Source: Sacculina carcini (lineage: Eukaryota; Arthropoda; Thecostraca; Sacculinidae). Taken from it: a stretch of 64,000 bases of DNA. The DNA lies in contig OU696573.1 of the NCBI GenBank assembly GCA_916048095.2, positions 5,170,608 through 5,234,607 on the forward strand, read 5' to 3'. A program made the position numbers and the translations under genes. Positions 30,496 through 41,511 of this stretch are shown here, one piece after another. Below the pieces are notes generated by a model, which saw only the letters and a list, made by a program, of their open reading frames with translations, ran no database searches and was not told the DNA's origin. How positions within the stretch are numbered: position 1 is the first letter of the stretch; every line of letters begins with the position of its first letter.

Positions 30496-30780
30496 TGTGA
30501 GAATGCATTGTGAACGTTGCAGCATTCAAGGTCATCACTGAGTCATCGGGTTCATATAGCTGCGGATGTGTGCTCGTTGTCTCGAAGTGCACGTGATGCA
30601 TGTGTTTGTATGCGCGTGCGTGAGTGGGTGACTAACTCGGTGAATCGGGTGACGGGTGAATCGACTCGTTATCGTGGCAGTATGCTGAGCGGTGTCGAGC
30701 GGTGTGTGCTTGCAGTGTTTAGAGTGTGTGCGTGTTAATACAGTGTTTGCGTTCAAATGTGCTTTGGCCAGAACGTTACA
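30496..30780 (+). repeat. 3' LTR of LTR-C
   Basis: 285 bp starting TGTGAGAATGC and ending AACGTTACA. It is preceded by the G-rich run ATGGGGGCG, a probable polypurine tract. Confidence 0.9.
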
Positions 30781-30842
30781 AATAATAAAGTGAAATTGGG
30801 TTTAATTAGAATGAATAAAAGTAAAACGGTTCTGGATTTTGC

Positions 30843-31200
30843 TCCTATTAATTGTCTCCTATTAATTGTTTCCTATTAATTGTCTATATTTTCTCTCATG
30901 GATGTAGCCCTTGTTTTCCTACGTCGTGGTAAATTAGTTTCGTATTTCCAAGTGGACATTGCATGCGTTTATCATTCCCTGTCTATTCCCTGTCTATTCC
31001 CTGTCTATTCCCTGTGTATTCCCTGTCTCAATCCTGCTACCACGCCGACACAGAGCGATGAGTCACTGGCGAGAATTGTCCATTTTTTTCGGTCTGAAGA
31101 GGCGAGATCGAATCAACAGAGTGCTGGACCCCCTGATCAACCGTGTGCTGAATCCCATGATCAACCGTGTGCTGAATCCCATGGTCAACCGTGTGCTGAA
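30843..31200 (+). repeat. Three short tandem repeats in LTR-D copy 1
   Basis: CTCCTATTAATTGT-type 14-bp repeats (three, about 30842-30884), an 11-bp TATTCCCTGTC repeat (about five, 30973-31027) and a 24-bp repeat containing GATCAACCGTGTGCTGAA (three, about 31135-31200). The other LTR-D copy has fewer units at each place, so these are local expansions. Confidence 0.85.
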
Positions 31201-32397
31201 CTGACAGTCTACTAACAACGAAAACGAAAACAAATAGCGGACTGAGATATGTCATTGCCGAAATCATCATCAACACGAGCCGAGACAACACTAGCGGTTC
31301 ACCGATCAACCTGAAAGACAACTGCGATAAAGATGGGGACGTGTAACCATGGAAGACGGTCGGATATTAATCTAAGATATTCACAACGAAGTGCTGCAGG
31401 TGTTTGGCAACAACAACGACAGCAGCTGGATGACTGGTGGAGTAACGCGTGGACTACGAGTCCACAGAGTATACCCCGCCGGTATACGTCTTCTGCCTGA
31501 TGTGGTTCAAGATCAACACCACCTGCTTGGATCGAGCCGTGGACGCGTTCGTGGTCGGCGACAAGTGTTTGAATTGTTTTATTAACACAATATATCGTTC
31601 ATTTTATATGTATAATGTGTTGAGCTAGTTAGAATTACTTATGTTAATTTTATAGCCAGGTAACCGTAACCTTATGTCCATAACCGTGTGTTAATTACAA
31701 CTAAGTTAGTGACTCATGTAGATTTGTGAGATATAGATTCGTGTTGTTCTAGATTATAAGTTACTGTGCTAGTTGCGATTTGTTTATGCGATAGACATAG
31801 ACCTTCGCTAATATAGAATTGTATTACATTGTATAATTGTGTGTTAAAGTACTTTGGTATACACACTTGAAAAATTAGGTGAAATGGGTCGTAATGACTG
31901 GTTAGGGTTATAGCTAATATTTTTTAATGAAAATGTAAAGCTAACTGGTCTGAATAATTTTAAAACATCACTCATAAAGCTGTCGAGTATTTGGACTATT
32001 ACTGGATGCTGGAGCTGTCAGTTATATATGATGCAGGGATACCACAAAACTATTGGGATGAGGCAAACATCGAACAAGGACAGTGCCAGAATACATCAGC
32101 AATTGGCTGGTGACACAGGACGTTCCTGTGTGTGTTATGTACGGCCCTGTTGACTCGATATGACAGTTGAATATTACAGACGCACATACTTATGGAGTAT
32201 GTGTGTATGGTGAGAACTGGCGCTGTATAATCACTGATCAGGATTATGCCTCAGTCCTACCCTGTTGTGGAAACTCGGCGATTAATGACTGGCAGTTTGC
32301 TATAATTGCAACCATTACGATTCATTAGAGCCGGTGGGATTGATGGCTGTGATTGTGTCTAGTGTTCACATTCGTTCAAAAGACCTCGCAGCTGTGA

Positions 32398-33065
32398 TAT
32401 AACAAAGTTATAATCAGACCACTTTTCTATCTGTCAGTTTACTCAGTTTTCTCTCTCTCTCTTAGTTTACTTTCGCGTTCTTTTCGCGGCCTGCTTGTGC
32501 AGTTGTCGTTAGGCTAATTCATGTGGCAGGGTGGCGTCAGTAGTACACTGCGCCTGATATGCTTGGCAATGTGTGAAGTACCTTGACAGTTAATTTATTA
32601 CCTTTTTGTACGTCTGACTTGGCTGAGCATCTCGTGGTAACACGCGTGTGTACAGTCAGATAATGTTTAGAAATAGCTAGTGTCCCGGTTGTGTAGTCGT
32701 GCTGTTCGGCCAACTCGCATTGCTTGTGGTGTATGGTGCCAACGACATGTGGTCGTGGGTATATAAACCGTGGTTAATACGAATTGGGGCTTGACTTGCG
32801 AATTGCGACGTAGGACTCACCACTCACTCAGGCAAGCAGTTATTAATTCATCATTAGGGTATTAGGCTCTGGACTTCATTAACATTAAATAATTGCTTTA
32901 AGGTAGTAGATTGACTGGTTGCTGAAAATACACAATTAAACTTCGACTGGGTGACTTTTACTTGTTATCGCGGAACACAACATCAAGAGGAACTATCGCG
33001 ACATCACGATCAGCCGAACGACGAAACCAACATTTAACACCTCACAACATATTGCTACCGTTACA
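32398..33065 (+). repeat. 3' LTR of LTR-D copy 1
   Basis: 668 bp, starts TATAACAAAG and ends ACCGTTACA, matching 53457-54152 and 61742-62438 in reverse. It contains a TATA-like GGGTATATAAACC near 32760. Confidence 0.87.
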
Positions 33066-33119
33066 CCAACTTCCACTTTCATTTAACTTCTTGCATGTGT
33101 CTCGCGATCTCGCACCTTC

Positions 33120-34728
33120 TCGAAAATTTTGCGGTGTTGGTGTCGGTGCTGTTTATCACTGTTCTTTATCACTTTTATCTACTCCAAAGTTTCCTTGCAG
33201 ATCCTTTGAATACGCTGCATTCTCGCTTAATTTTCCTTCACACCCTAAATTAGGTATTATATTGTTATATCGACACGATCACACTGGCACATCCTCAGTA
33301 TTCCTATCTGAATTTTATATACTATCTTTTTTCTCTGATACTTACTTTCTCCCATAATTTCATTGTTCTAGGTGATATTAATTTCTGGATTGACTCACCA
33401 TCTCATGCGCATGTTTTTAATTTTCTAACTATGCTCAATTATTGGGATATTTCCGTTATGAACGGCGGTGCTACTCACCTATCCGGTCATACCCTCGACC
33501 TTGTGATCTGTACGCACTCCTCCAGAATGTCTTTCCTCGATACATTCACTTACTCCCCTGATTCTCCCATATCTGATCATAGCCTCATCACATATTGTCT
33601 TTCTCTTCCTTCACCTTCTAAGCCTTTTTCCGCATCACTGATGATTCGTGATTACACAAAATTTGATCCTTTATTCTTTTGTCTTTTGGTTACCTCTATT
33701 CTGAATCCCTCAAACTATTTGTTCCTCCCACCAATCCTCCCCAATTTTATATCCGACTCTCTCTCCCTGATCAATGATCAGATCTTCCCTTTGCGTTTAC
33801 ATCACTTTCGCTCTAGAACTCCTCCTCGCTGGTGGTCGTCCGATCTATCTCGCTTGCGTTCAGAATGCAGAGCCCGTGAGAATTCTTGGCGGCGCTTTCG
33901 CTCTTCAACATGGTTTTCTTTCTGTAGTGGCCGCAAATCGTTTATATCTGTGGTTGCTTTGTCAAAATCTAGCTTCTATCGTTCACAATTACACCAACTC
34001 CAATCATCTCGCTCACGATGGCTGACTCTGAAAACTATTTCTGGTCGCTCCTGTAAGTCATCTTGCTCAATATCTGCCAGTGAATTCGCTTAATTTTTTT
34101 CTTGTAAAATTTCATCCTCGCAATCCAATTTACAAACTAGCATTTTTTCTTTCCAATTTTCTCCTTGTCTCAGCACTGTTTCCTCTTTTTCCTCGATTGC
34201 TTCGTCTACCACAGCACGTTTTCTTAACAAACTTCAGAGGTATGAATGTCCCACTGACCCCATACAATTTGCTGCTCTCTCGGATGCTATTATACTCCTT
34301 ACTCCACTTTTCACACATATGGTCAACTCTTCTTTCCTTCACGGTTCATTCTTAGCTTCCATACATGCCACTATACTGCCGATTCTCAAAAAATTAAATA
34401 TTGATTCCACTCTTCCATGAAACTATCGTCCAATTTCTATAATATTTCTGTCCTCTAAGCTTCTAGAATCTGCCATCCTTGTTCAATTACGACCTATCAT
34501 CTTGCCTGTTCTCGATCCTTGCCAATCTGGTTTTGTATCTCAGCACTCTACCGAAACAATTCTTCTCTGCCTCGCCAATGATCTATTCTCTAATTTTGCA
34601 ATTGAAAATTCCGTGCTTCTGATTTCCTTAGATTTTTCTGCTGCCTTCGATCTAGTCGACCACGAAATCTTATGCTGTGATCTTGCTCATCTAGGCCTCA
34701 CATCTACTGCACTTTCTCTCCTCACCTC
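33120..34728 (+). pseudogene. LINE E endonuclease and RT N-terminal part
   Basis: Endonuclease motifs are spread over two or more frames: VLGDINFWIDSP near 33370, LSGHTLDLVI near 33480 and ISDHSLITY near 33570. A linker follows to the stop at 34091. The RT fingers and palm region has DPCQSGFVSQHSTETILL and LLISLDFSAAFDLVDHEIL (34502-34728). Multiple stops and frame changes. The RT is cut by LTR-E and resumes at 39868. Confidence 0.82.
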
Positions 34729-35171
34729 TGTAGCGTGTACTTACTCTTAAACTTCTGATGTGTTTTGCATGTGTTTATTTTGTAAGGGAAGCGTTATTTT
34801 TGTCTAAGCTTGACTCATTCTTTCTGGTTGTCAACACCATGTCTGTTTTTGTATAAGCGTATAAATACCGCAAAACATTGATTACATTGTTTTAAATTCG
34901 AATTTTGATTTCTTTTTGTATGTCATGGCGTATATCCGTATGTTTCGGTGTTGTACAATGGTGACGCAAATGAAGCAGACAGTCTCGTGTCACGCATTTT
35001 CTGGTTTTTCATATACTTTGGTTCATGCTGACCGTTGGGCTGTATTTGGATATTTTTGTCGTATCTTGGAGTTGAATTATATGTATATTTGAGTTTTTCA
35101 ACGAGCTTGTTTCTTTTCCCGGTATTTCTGGGTTGTTCAAAGTATTTACCGTCTACCCAACAAAAACGACA
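34729..35171 (+). repeat. 5' LTR of LTR-E
   Basis: 443 bp, TGTAGCGTG ... AACGACA, with direct repeat at 39423-39863. Confidence 0.92.
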
Positions 35172-35174
35172 AAT

Positions 35175-35194
35175 TGGTGACCCCGACGTGATTT
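35175..35194 (+). promoter_or_regulatory. tRNA-Trp primer-binding site of LTR-E
   Basis: TGGTGACCCCGACGTGATTT starts three or four bases after the LTR and is the perfect complement of the 3' end of animal tRNA-Trp including CCA (20 bases), from my knowledge of that tRNA. Minus-strand synthesis would start here. Confidence 0.88.
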
Positions 35195-35198
35195 AATC

Positions 35199-36089
35199 AT
35201 GGGTAAGGACGGTGATGATTCTGTGCAAATCTCAAATTCAGCACCAAATGCATCATGTCCGGACGTTCGTCCAACTGCGTCATTTAAGTTGCCGCCTTTC
35301 GCGCCTGAAGAGCCTGAGTTGTGGCTGGCTCAGGTGAATTGCGCTTTTGCAGTAGCCGGCATAACTTCGGATGTGACAAAATTCCAATTTTTAGTGGCTG
35401 GATTGCCAATTCCAGTTGCTAGCCACTTGAGAGACCTTATTATGGGCCCTCCCAACTTTGAGGCATTATGTGTTGGTCTTTGCAGCAGACTGGCTCATTC
35501 CAGAGAGGAGCGGTTGAGTGCTTTAGTGAGGAACCAGCACCTCGGTGATCTGCTGCCTTCCCAGCTACTTCGGAGGATGAAACATGAGCTGAATGCTGCC
35601 GGTGACACTCATACAGACACTGGGTTGCTTCGAACATTGTTTTTTCAGCGTCTTCCATCACATGTTCGGGCCGCCATTTCTTTGTTACCAGAGACAACCA
35701 CCTTGGAGGAGATAGCTCAGGCTGCTGATTGCTTTATGGAGGCTACTAAAGGATATCTTCCACTCGCTTCTGCTCTTCCAGCTCCTGTTTGCGCTGTGAC
35801 TCGGTCTCCACAAGCGGACCCAATGCAGAAGCTAACTGCTGCCGTTACGAAGCTGACAACTGCTGTAACGAAGATGTCAGAACAACAAACTATGTATTTC
35901 AACTCTGGTTATCGTCGCGGAAGAAGTCGTGCTCGCTCCCATTCTCGTTCTCCGGCCGCTCCTGATGACACGGAACGCTCAGCTAGCGGTCAAGAAAATC
36001 GCCTGTGCTGGTACCATCGCCACTGGGGCAACAATGCCTCGAGATGTGTCCCTCCATGTGACTTCGAGCATTTATACTCCCAGTGCTGA
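35199..36089 (+). CDS. LTR-E gag (fossil element part)
   Basis: 296 residues from the ATG at 35199. The capsid-like part has FKLPPFAPEEPELWLAQV and RTLFFQRLPSHVRAAISLL. An arginine/serine-rich stretch precedes a C-terminal CWYHRHWGNNASRCVPPC motif, the C-H-C-C arrangement reported for CsRn1-clade gag in place of the usual CCHC knuckle. It overlaps the start of pol by a few bases. The reading frame is open. Confidence 0.9.
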   Translation: MGKDGDDSVQISNSAPNASCPDVRPTASFKLPPFAPEEPELWLAQVNCAFAVAGITSDVTKFQFLVAGLPIPVASHLRDLIMGPPNFEALCVGLCSRLAHSREERLSALVRNQHLGDLLPSQLLRRMKHELNAAGDTHTDTGLLRTLFFQRLPSHVRAAISLLPETTTLEEIAQAADCFMEATKGYLPLASALPAPVCAVTRSPQADPMQKLTAAVTKLTTAVTKMSEQQTMYFNSGYRRGRSRARSHSRSPAAPDDTERSASGQENRLCWYHRHWGNNASRCVPPCDFEHLYSQC

Positions 36090-39000
36090 GTCACTTGGCA
36101 CCTGCCTCAGCTGCTTCTTCAACGCCACTATTTCATGTCTTAGACAAATTATCCGGGCATCGATTACTGGTAGACACTGGTGCTCAAGTAAGTGTGTGGC
36201 CAAATTCTAATCTGCCGGACAATTCTCAGATCTGTTCGTCTTCCAGTCGATCTCCCAGTCTGCAAACAGCTAATGGTCGCTGTATCTCTACTACCGGCTC
36301 AGCTCTAGTTCCTTTAGACATTGGAGGCTCCACTAGGCCTTATCAGTGGCGGTTTATTCTAGCTGACGTTCCAGCACCTATCCTCGGTGCGGATTTCCTG
36401 CAACACCATGGTCTCACTGTGGATCTGAATAACCGCCGGCTTAGTAATAACATTCAGATCCTGAGCTCCCCGTTGGACAGCTCCTCAAACTTATTAGCAG
36501 CGGTTGGTTTGGCTCCACGTAATGCCGATGTTGAAGCTATTATTGTTAAATACCCATCAGTGACGCGACCGCCGAATTTTCAACTGCCTGTAAAGCACAA
36601 TGTGGTCCACCACATATCAACCACTGGCCCGCCAGTAGATGCCAAGGCTCGACGGCTGGCGCCAGATCGTCTCGCAGCTGCCAAAGCTGAATTTCAGCGA
36701 CTGGAACAGATGGGCATTTGTCGTAGATCAAAGAGTCCGTGGTCGAGTCCACTGCATATGGTTCCTAAGAAGGACGGGTCCTGGAGGGTCTGCGGAGATT
36801 ATCGGGCACTCAATGTTATCACTATTCCCGATAAGTATCCCATTCCGTTGGTGCATGACTCCTTCAATCATGTTCACAATTGCAAATATTTTTCCCGTCT
36901 CGATATTATTCGTGCCTATAATCATATTCCTATTAATGCCGATGTCATCCCTAAATCAGCCATCATCACACCATTTGGGCTTTTTGAGTTCACACGCCTT
37001 GGTTTTGGTTTTCGCAACGCTGCGCAGACCTACCAGTGTTTGATGGACACAATTTTCACTGACATGCCATTCTGTTCTGTTTATATCGATGATGTGCTAA
37101 TTGCCAGTGAGTCGTACGCGGAACACATGCATCACATCGAAGCTGTGTTTCAAAAGCTGCATCAGCATGGGTTAGTGGTGAATCCCGACAAATGCGGTTT
37201 TGCTGTCGACATACTTTCCTTTTTAGGTCACATGATCTCAGCAAGCGGTATTTCAACACTGCAATCGAAGGTAGAAGCTGTGAACTCGTACCCTTTGCCT
37301 CGAACGGAAGCGGAACTCCGGCGGTTTGTTGGCATGATATCGTACTATCATCGGCTGATACCGCATGCTGCTGCCATACTTGCTCCGCTCCATGCATTGA
37401 TAACCGCACGCAGCCGCAAGTCGGTCAGTCACATGGTCGTCTAGTCGGTCAGTCACATGGACAGCGGAAACTACGGCAGCGTTCCAACGCGCCAAAACCA
37501 GCTTGGCGGCGGCCACTCAGCTGTCGTTTCCTGCCGCAGACGCGCCACTCTCGCTCCAAGTCGATGCATCGGCCACATTTATCGGAACAGTTCTCCAACA
37601 GAATGTGGAAGGTGCCTGGCAACCATCGGCGTATTTCTCCCGTCAGCTATCGCCAACTGAGCGGCGGTACAGCGCTTTTGGTCGGGAGCTTCTGGCGGTG
37701 TATTCTGCGATTAGGCATTTTCGGTACGCAGTGGAAGGCCGGGATTTCTTTGTATATACCGACCATAAGCCGCTGATTGGTGCACTGAACTCTTCATCAG
37801 ACCGTCACTCTCCGCGAGAAGTTCGTCAATTGGACTATGTTGTTCAATTTACCACTGACATCCGTCATGTTCGTGGGTCGTCAAACACTGTTGCCGACGC
37901 GCTTTCACGGACTGTTTCTATGCTGTCTATTCCGACTCCCAGGCTTGACGATTTTTCAGCCTTGGCAGACGCCCAACATGAGGATGATGATCTGGGCAAG
38001 TTCATCGCCTCCAGTGAACACTCTCTGCAGCTTCGCCATGTTCCGTTGTCGTGTGGTCGAAAATTGTGCTGCTACTATTCGACAGGACAGTGTCGTCCGC
38101 TCCTACCGTCTGCTTTTCGACGTAACTATTTCAACCTGGTGGACAACTTATCGCACCCTGGAGTACATGCCACCCAACGTCTGGTCGCCGATCGTTTCGT
38201 GTGGCCAAATATGCGCCAAGACATTCGTCAGTGGGCTCAAGCTTGTGTAGGATGTTAGAAGGCCAAGGTCCAGCGGCATACGCGTACTCCGCCTGGTCGT
38301 TTTTCTCTTCCAAATTGCCGTTTCGAAGTCCTGCACATCGATTTGGTCGGACCATTACCACCATCGAACGGGAACGAGTATATTTTGACGATTATCGACA
38401 GATTCACCAGATTGTGTGAGGCCGTCCAACTTGCCACCTCGCATACAGAGAGTATTGCCAGCGCGCTCCTGCAGCATTTGGTTGCTCGTTTTGGAGTGCC
38501 GGAGACGATCATCTCTGATCGGGGTTCCCAATTCGAAAGCCGTCTTTGGAAAGCTCTCATGTGTCTTCTTGGCATATCCAAGCGTCGAACGACCGCCTAC
38601 CATCCAGAAAGCAACGGGATGGTCGAAAGACTTCACCGTCAGCTCAAGGCCTGTCTTCGCGCAGTTGGCTCTTCCCATCGCTGGTCAGAACAGCTCCCAT
38701 TGATCATGCTGGGCATCCGAGTAGCAGTTAAGACTGATATGGGCTGTTCCAGTGCAGAACTCGTGTACGGCACGCCGTTGCGTATCCCCGGCGAATTCAT
38801 CGACTCGGCTTCTCGACCTCTGCCGTTGCCAGTTACCTTTTGCGATCGGTTGAAACAACACATGCGCAAAATCACGCCAGTGCCTCGGCGGACATCTCGG
38901 CGCGCAATTCATGTGCCAGCGGCGCTGAAAAATTGGTCACATGTCTTCCTGCAAGTAGACGCTTCTCACTCGTCATTGCAGCCAGCGTACACAGGACCGC

Positions 39001-39410
39001 ATCGCGTTTTGCAGCGCACTGACAAGACAGTCACCATTGTAGATGTTCGACGCGGCAAACAGGTCGTCAGCCTCGACAGGTGTAAGGCAGCATTTGACGA
39101 CAACGCAATTCTTCCATCTACCATACCAGATTCTACTGCAGTGCGTCGTCATCGCCGTGTTTCTTTCACCACTGACGCGCCGTCAATTTTGTCAGACACT
39201 CGCCACTCGGAGAGTTTCACAATTAACACGCCACTCACTGCAGTTCCGGACGCCGAGTCTCAGTTACCTCTGCCTATGGTCAACTCGGCACCTGGTTACC
39301 AACCCCGTCCGTCGTCATCGACATCTCGCCGTCGTCAGCAACGACCGTCTGCGATTGCGGTCCGTACACGAAGTGGGCGTGAAGTTCAGCTACCCTCTCG
39401 TTTTCGCTGA
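36083..39410 (+). pseudogene. LTR-E pol (protease, RT, RNase H, integrase), broken
   Basis: Protease [12 protein letters not shown] near 36170; RT with [31 protein letters not shown] and YIDDVLIAS (about 37080); RNase H with LQVDASATFIG, FGRELLAVYSAI and YTDHKPL; integrase with HPGVHATQRLV zinc region near 38150, [24 protein letters not shown] and SNGMVERLHRQLK, then a C-terminal tail. Homologous throughout to LTR-G pol. About two or three breaks in total. Confidence 0.9.
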
Positions 39411-39422
39411 GGGGGGAGGTGG

Positions 39423-39863
39423 TGTAGCGTGTACTTACTCTTAAACTTCTGATGTGTTTTGCATGTGTTTATTTTGTAAGGGAAGCGTTATTTTTGTCTA
39501 CGCTTGACTCATTCTTTTTGGTTGTCAACACCATGTTTCTTTTCGTATAAGCGTATAAATACCGCAAACATTAATTAAATTGTTTTAAATTCGAATTTTG
39601 ATTTCTTTTTGTATGTCATGTCGTATATCCGTATGTTTCGGTGTTGTACAATGGTGACGCAAATGAAGCAGACAGTCTCGTGTCACGCATTGTCTGGTTT
39701 TTATATACTTTGGTTCATGCTGACCGTTGGGCTGTATTTGGATATTTTTGTCGTATCTTGGAGTTGAATTATAAGTATATTTGAGTTTTTCAACGAGTTT
39801 GTTTCTTTTCCCGGTATCTCTGGGTTGTTCAAAGTATTTACCGTCTACCCAACAAACACAACA
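39423..39863 (+). repeat. 3' LTR of LTR-E
   Basis: 441 bp, preceded by a purine-rich run (GAGGGGGGAGGTGG) that fits a polypurine tract, and followed by CCTC. Confidence 0.92.
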
Positions 39864-39867
39864 CCTC

Positions 39868-40584
39868 TCATCTAAACGATCGTTCCTATGTTGTTCGCAG
39901 TAATGCAGCTTTATCGTGCGACTTCCCTCTCACCTCTGGGGCTCCACAGGGCTCACTTCTTGTTCCTTTACTTTTAAACTGATACGTATCATCCCTTTGT
40001 CCTGTTCTCCTCAGCTATCCAGTTTAATCTCACGTATACGCTGACGACATCCAAATTTATTTTCCTTTTTCTCCTCATTCTTCAAATTTGATCTCTATGC
40101 TGCTGACTCAGATTTATTTTTTGGCTGCTTCACGGGAACTTGTTCTCAACCCTGACATAACAGAGTATCTAGTCTTTCATCCTCCTCGAATTTCTCCTCA
40201 CTCTATCAACCTTCCGCTAGCCAATCAAATGCGCAATTTGGGTGTCTTGTTCGATCCTAACTTTTCTTTCTCGATTCATTTTTATCAGCTTACCCGCTCG
40301 TGCCGCTTTTTATTCCGACAATTTTACCCTATTCGTTCGTCGATTGATGTCTCATCCGCTAGTCTTCTGGTTAACTCCTATATCTTTTCTAAGATCGACT
40401 ATTGCAACTCGCTATTCTTCCATCTTCCCTTGAAATCTATCCGCCAACTCCAAGCAGTGATCAACTCTGCTTGTCGGTTTGTACTGAGGTTTCCTCTGCG
40501 AACCCCCACTTCCGTGCATATCCGGCAGCTCGGTTGCTTACCTGCTCTTTCTTGTATCCACTATAATGTATGTTGTCTGGTCTT
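39868..40584 (+). pseudogene. LINE E RT C-terminal part
   Basis: Continues the LINE after LTR-E: SHLNDRSYVVRSNAALSCDFPL, SGAPQGSLL (about 39935), YADDIQIYF (about 40035), then LVLNPDITEYLVFHPP and LVNSYIFSKIDYCNSLFFHL. Stops interrupt it between 39975 and 40035. A solo-LTR-like insertion follows at 40585. Confidence 0.82.
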
Positions 40585-40835
40585 TGTTCAAGGTTTAGTC
40601 AATGGTTAACCGAGACACGTCATATATTCTGAACTCAATAGCAAACGCAGGTAAGACAACGACACTGGTCCAATGGACCCACACAACGCGCACGTACACA
40701 CTCGAACACAATCCAATAGATACTGTCGTCAACGTCCTTCAGACGCAGACCAAAACCCCTTTGTCACGAGCTTCGGTTCAACGGGTTCATCGACCCCGCA
40801 ATGCGATGACTCATCGAACTGCGCTCACTCACACA
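40585..40835. mobile_element. Probable solo LTR or small insertion in LINE E
   Basis: A 251-bp sequence beginning TGTTCAAGG and ending CTCACACA interrupts the LINE. GTCTT occurs on both sides (40580-40584, 40836-40840), and removing the insert restores the sequence seen at 7437 onward. TG...CA ends plus a 5-bp duplication suggest a solo LTR, but no full-length partner is in the window and orientation is not determined. Confidence 0.65.
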
Positions 40836-40840
40836 GTCTT

Positions 40841-41454
40841 CAAACTTATCCACTCTCCCTCTTCTCCTTCTTATCTCGGCTCCCTATTGACTCTTAATAA
40901 TCGTACTTCTTGTCGCATTCCTGTGCCATTAGTCTGCACTGCTCTTAATCAATCTTCTTGGTCATCCAAATATATATATTTCTCCGCTCATCGTATCTAT
41001 AACTCGTTTCCATCTTACCTTCACCACAAGTCTTCATTCCGATCCTTTTCTGCTGATCTTCATAAATATTTGCTCACTCGTTCTCTTGATGATTAAATGT
41101 ATGATTGGTCCTTGATTTGATTATAATATATGTGATTGGATATATGTTTGTTGTTCGTGCTGATCGTCCTGTGTTGTACCCTCGATGTTCTTGCTAGATT
41201 TTTGTCTTTTTAATCACTGTAAATTATCTGCTTTCGTTGCTGCGTCCCGTTTTTGCATATCTTGCATTCGTCGTTGTCTGGTCAGGCTTCGCCCTGCTAC
41301 TGGTAACCGTGTAATTCCAGTACAACTAGATTCATGGTTGAGCCGTCGGCGACTATACCGGTTCCCCACTGTTCTGCAGTGAGGAGGGTGGATAGACACC
41401 CGACAGGAATAAAACAAAATATGTTTCAAGGGCGGATGAGCCATCTGATAGCCA
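40841..41454 (+). pseudogene. LINE E C-terminal segment and 3' untranslated region
   Basis: FKLIHSPSSPSYLGSLL to LLTRSLDD ends at 41096, followed by a 3' untranslated region closely matching 7703-8040. It ends at 41454 where LTR-F coding sequence starts, about 150 bp short of the (TTG)n tail seen in the other copy. Confidence 0.85.
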
Positions 41455-41511
41455 ACACCAGTACTGCACGCAGAATGCTCACTCCGCGACCTCGACACAT
41501 GGAAGTACAAG

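Larger units (their letters stand above)
26435..30780 (+). mobile_element. LTR-C: Ty3/Gypsy-like LTR retrotransposon
   Basis: Two 285-bp LTRs (26435-26719 and 30496-30780) differ at about eight positions (near 3%). AATAA flanks the element on both sides (26430-26434, 30781-30785). gag and pol are of the same lineage as LTR-B. The internal region is nearly complete, with about two or three breaks. No TGG-type primer-binding site follows the 5' LTR. Confidence 0.9.
30781..33065 (+). mobile_element. LTR-D copy 1, third segment with 3' LTR
   Basis: Matches the reverse complement of 53457-55700. The internal part (30781-32397) carries no gag or pol domain. The 3' LTR is 32398-33065. Around 31345-31560 both LTR-D copies share a short open-looking stretch (MEDGRIF-type start, then SSWMTG and VVQDQH), of unknown function. 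With the pieces at 8216 and 26207 this is one LTR-D copy lacking its 5' part. Fossil. Confidence 0.87.
34729..39863 (+). mobile_element. LTR-E: CsRn1-type Ty3/Gypsy retrotransposon
   Basis: LTRs 34729-35171 (443 bp) and 39423-39863 (441 bp), both starting TGTAGCGTG, differ at about 3-4%. CCTC flanks the element (34725-34728, 39864-39867) inside LINE E. The primer site is complementary to tRNA-Trp. The gag C-terminal CHCC pattern and the tRNA-Trp primer are both described features of the CsRn1 clade. gag appears whole; pol has about two or three breaks. Confidence 0.93.
33066..41454 (+). mobile_element. LINE copy E (pyrimidine-rich, TTG family), damaged, with insertions
   Basis: The LINE proper occupies 33066-34728, 39868-40584 and 40841-41454. 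It begins within the endonuclease domain next to the LTR-D 3' LTR and ends in the 3' untranslated region just before LTR-F, without reaching the (TTG)n tail. LTR-E and a solo-LTR-like sequence are inserted in it. Its 3' part is the same subfamily as 7433-8196. Confidence 0.85.
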
